A stretch of 5,665 nt of DNA, from NCBI GenBank assembly GCA_030690025.1, contig JAUYDJ010000142.1, forward strand, positions 1 to 5,665, in the 5' to 3' direction. Of the stretch, positions 4,652 through 5,665 are shown one piece after another. The notes under the pieces were generated by a model. It had not been told where the DNA came from, ran no database searches, and saw only the letters and a list, made by a program, of their open reading frames with translations. The DNA comes from Chloroflexota bacterium. GTDB taxonomy: Bacteria > Chloroflexota > Dehalococcoidia > Dehalococcoidales > JAUYDJ01. Numbering within the stretch: the stretch's first letter is position 1; each line of letters starts with the position of its first letter. A program made the translations under genes and the position numbers.

Positions 4652-5320
4652 ATGGCAGTATGGGATGACATATTCAGCGGTGAGGACAAAGAGGTCTATG
4701 AGAGGGCAGGCTACGCCAGGAAGATGGGTTTTGGCAAGAAACCCGGTCTGCTGATTGTAGACATAACTTATCCATTTGTCGGGGAAAAGAAGCCAGTACT
4801 GGAATCGGTTAAGCGTTTCCCTCAGAGCGCCGGAGAATATGGTTGGAAAGCCGTGGAAAACGTAGCCAAACTCCTGCCGATTGCCAGGAGCAAAAAACTA
4901 CCTATTTTTTATGTTGACCGGCAGTACAACCGCGTTATCCGCAAGTTCTCCCAAGATAGTGCTGAAGCTCCCGAAATGGGGCAGAAAGAACGCGGCCATA
5001 ACATTGTCAAGGAAATAGCGCCTATCAAAGGCGAGGTAATAATTTATAAGGAAGGGGCAAGCGCATTTTTCGGCACCAACCTGATGAGCCTCCTGAATCC
5101 CCTGGGACTTGACACGCTCCTTATCTGCGGGGGGACAACCAGTGGTTGCGTAAGATCCACAGTCGTTGATGCGGCGCAGTACAGTTTTTATGTTGGAATT
5201 ATTGCGGATTGTTGCTATGACCGCATCCAGCTGTCGCATAAGGCAAGCCTTTTTGATATGAATAGGTATGGCGACGTGATTTCGCTGGAAGAGGCTCTAG
5301 AGTATATATCTGCCGTATAG
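4652..5320 (+). CDS. Isochorismatase-family cysteine hydrolase (N-carbamoylsarcosine amidase-like)
   Basis: Cytoplasmic hydrolase of the isochorismatase fold, probably cleaving a C-N amide bond in a small molecule. The catalytic triad is visible: Asp37 in LLIVDITYPF, Lys133 in IIYKEGASAFFGT and Cys166 in GGTTSGCVRSTVVDA. The GTTSGCVR loop, the following ADCCYDR and the C-terminal NRYGDVISLEEAL match the N-carbamoylsarcosine amidase / maleamate amidase branch rather than nicotinamidases, whose metal site I do not see. The 222 residues are full length for that branch, including the usual ~30-residue N-terminal lead (WDDIFSGEDKEVYERAGY). No signal peptide or membrane segment is present. The ATG follows AGGAGG by 5 bases. 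It stands alone behind its own promoter with two palindromes, suggesting regulation by substrate or pathway. The actual substrate cannot be told from the sequence. Confidence 0.88.
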   Translation: MAVWDDIFSGEDKEVYERAGYARKMGFGKKPGLLIVDITYPFVGEKKPVLESVKRFPQSAGEYGWKAVENVAKLLPIARSKKLPIFYVDRQYNRVIRKFSQDSAEAPEMGQKERGHNIVKEIAPIKGEVIIYKEGASAFFGTNLMSLLNPLGLDTLLICGGTTSGCVRSTVVDAAQYSFYVGIIADCCYDRIQLSHKASLFDMNRYGDVISLEEALEYISAV

Positions 5321-5428
5321 AAAAGAGATGCAGAAAACAAAAACTGGAACCTAAGCAGAAATAGTGTGCTTCTTATCTCCCAAGGTACTAAAAAAGGTAG
5401 CCGAGATCCGCATCCCTGGCCGCTTTTC

Positions 5429-5467
5429 GGAGGAGATAAAATGAACAAAAGGTTCGAGTTGCCTTGA
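5429..5467 (+). other. Strong ribosome site with an 8-codon reading frame
   Basis: GGAGGAG (5429-5435) lies 5 bases before ATG at 5441. The frame reads MNKRFELP and stops at TGA (5465-5467). No obvious terminator separates it from the hydrolase gene. It could be the stub of a lost second gene, a mini-peptide, or chance. The other plus frame across this region is open but has no start codon and runs through the hairpins downstream. Confidence 0.3.
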
Positions 5468-5579
5468 TCTAATTCGCTTGAAGTTCATTGTCAATCCGGT
5501 AAATTATTGCTGGTTAAGCACAAAAATCCAGAGTCGAACTCCCCGTGAAAAACACAGCAGGGTTTGCCTACGTAGATAC

Positions 5580-5625
5580 CCACGGGCAAAGCCCGTGGCA
5601 CTTTTACTGTTCAAGCTTCGCTTGA
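5580..5625. repeat. Pair of REP-like hairpins
   Basis: CCACGGGC-AAA-GCCCGTGG (5580-5598) is a perfect 8-bp GC-rich stem. Twelve bases later TCAAGC-TTC-GCTTGA (5611-5625) is a perfect 6-bp stem. The CACGGGC...GCCCGTG hairpin is the style of the dispersed intergenic REP palindromes moved by IS200-like RAYT transposases. TTTT follows the first stem, so on the plus strand it could also act as a weak terminator for the hydrolase transcript. Confidence 0.45.
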
Positions 5626-5665
5626 CTGTAGCGGCTCACGCTCTTTGACCGTATCCAGCCCGACT

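Noticed and set aside
5524..5550. Minus-strand GAGTTCGACTC resembling a tRNA T-arm, as a possible tRNA or attachment-site remnant
   Set aside because: No matching acceptor, D-arm or anticodon arm around it; the stem does not pair in the standard 5-bp form.
1..5665. CRISPR array, rRNA or tRNA genes
   Set aside because: No regularly spaced repeats of CRISPR length and no recognisable structural RNA sequence in the window.

Overview
The window looks like accessory DNA from a bacterium. It holds a recombinase operon, an insertion sequence (IS) sitting inside a broken gene, relic sequence, and one ordinary metabolic gene. The IS is visibly more GC-rich than its flanks. No taxonomic marker is present. 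The gene types and the style of the hydrolase would suit an anaerobic Chloroflexota- or Firmicutes-like bacterium, but that is a weak inference.

Left part (1-1870, all minus strand): a compact operon read right to left. A good promoter (TTGACA, 17 bp, TATTCT; 1799-1827) sits beside a palindrome that could be an operator. It drives a 163-residue protein with a winged-helix-like C-terminus, then two small ribbon-helix-helix-like proteins (55 and 86 residues, overlapping genes), then a serine recombinase. The Shine-Dalgarno of the recombinase lies inside the last codons of the gene before it. The recombinase frame is cut by one amber codon after residue 256. Recognisable family sequence continues in the same frame to the window edge.

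Middle (1870-4340): a gene-poor stretch with relic-like repeats and a symmetric hairpin, then a broken minus-strand gene. Its 5' piece (4217-4310) and middle piece (2321-2563) are separated by a ~1650 bp IS (about 2567-4216). The IS has imperfect inverted repeats and a possible 3-bp target duplication. Its only gene is a DDE transposase of ISNCY type, with an unusual C-terminal tail resembling the linker and helix-turn-helix of serine resolvases. Removing the IS plus one AAT copy rejoins the two host pieces in frame. A further frameshift and later stops show that the host gene is dead anyway.

Right part (4340-5665, plus strand): a complete isochorismatase-fold cysteine hydrolase (D-K-C triad visible) behind a near-consensus promoter with one palindrome over the -35 and another over the -10/start region. 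Downstream are an 8-codon reading frame with a strong Shine-Dalgarno and two adjacent REP-like hairpins. No functional link between the hydrolase and the left operon is evident.
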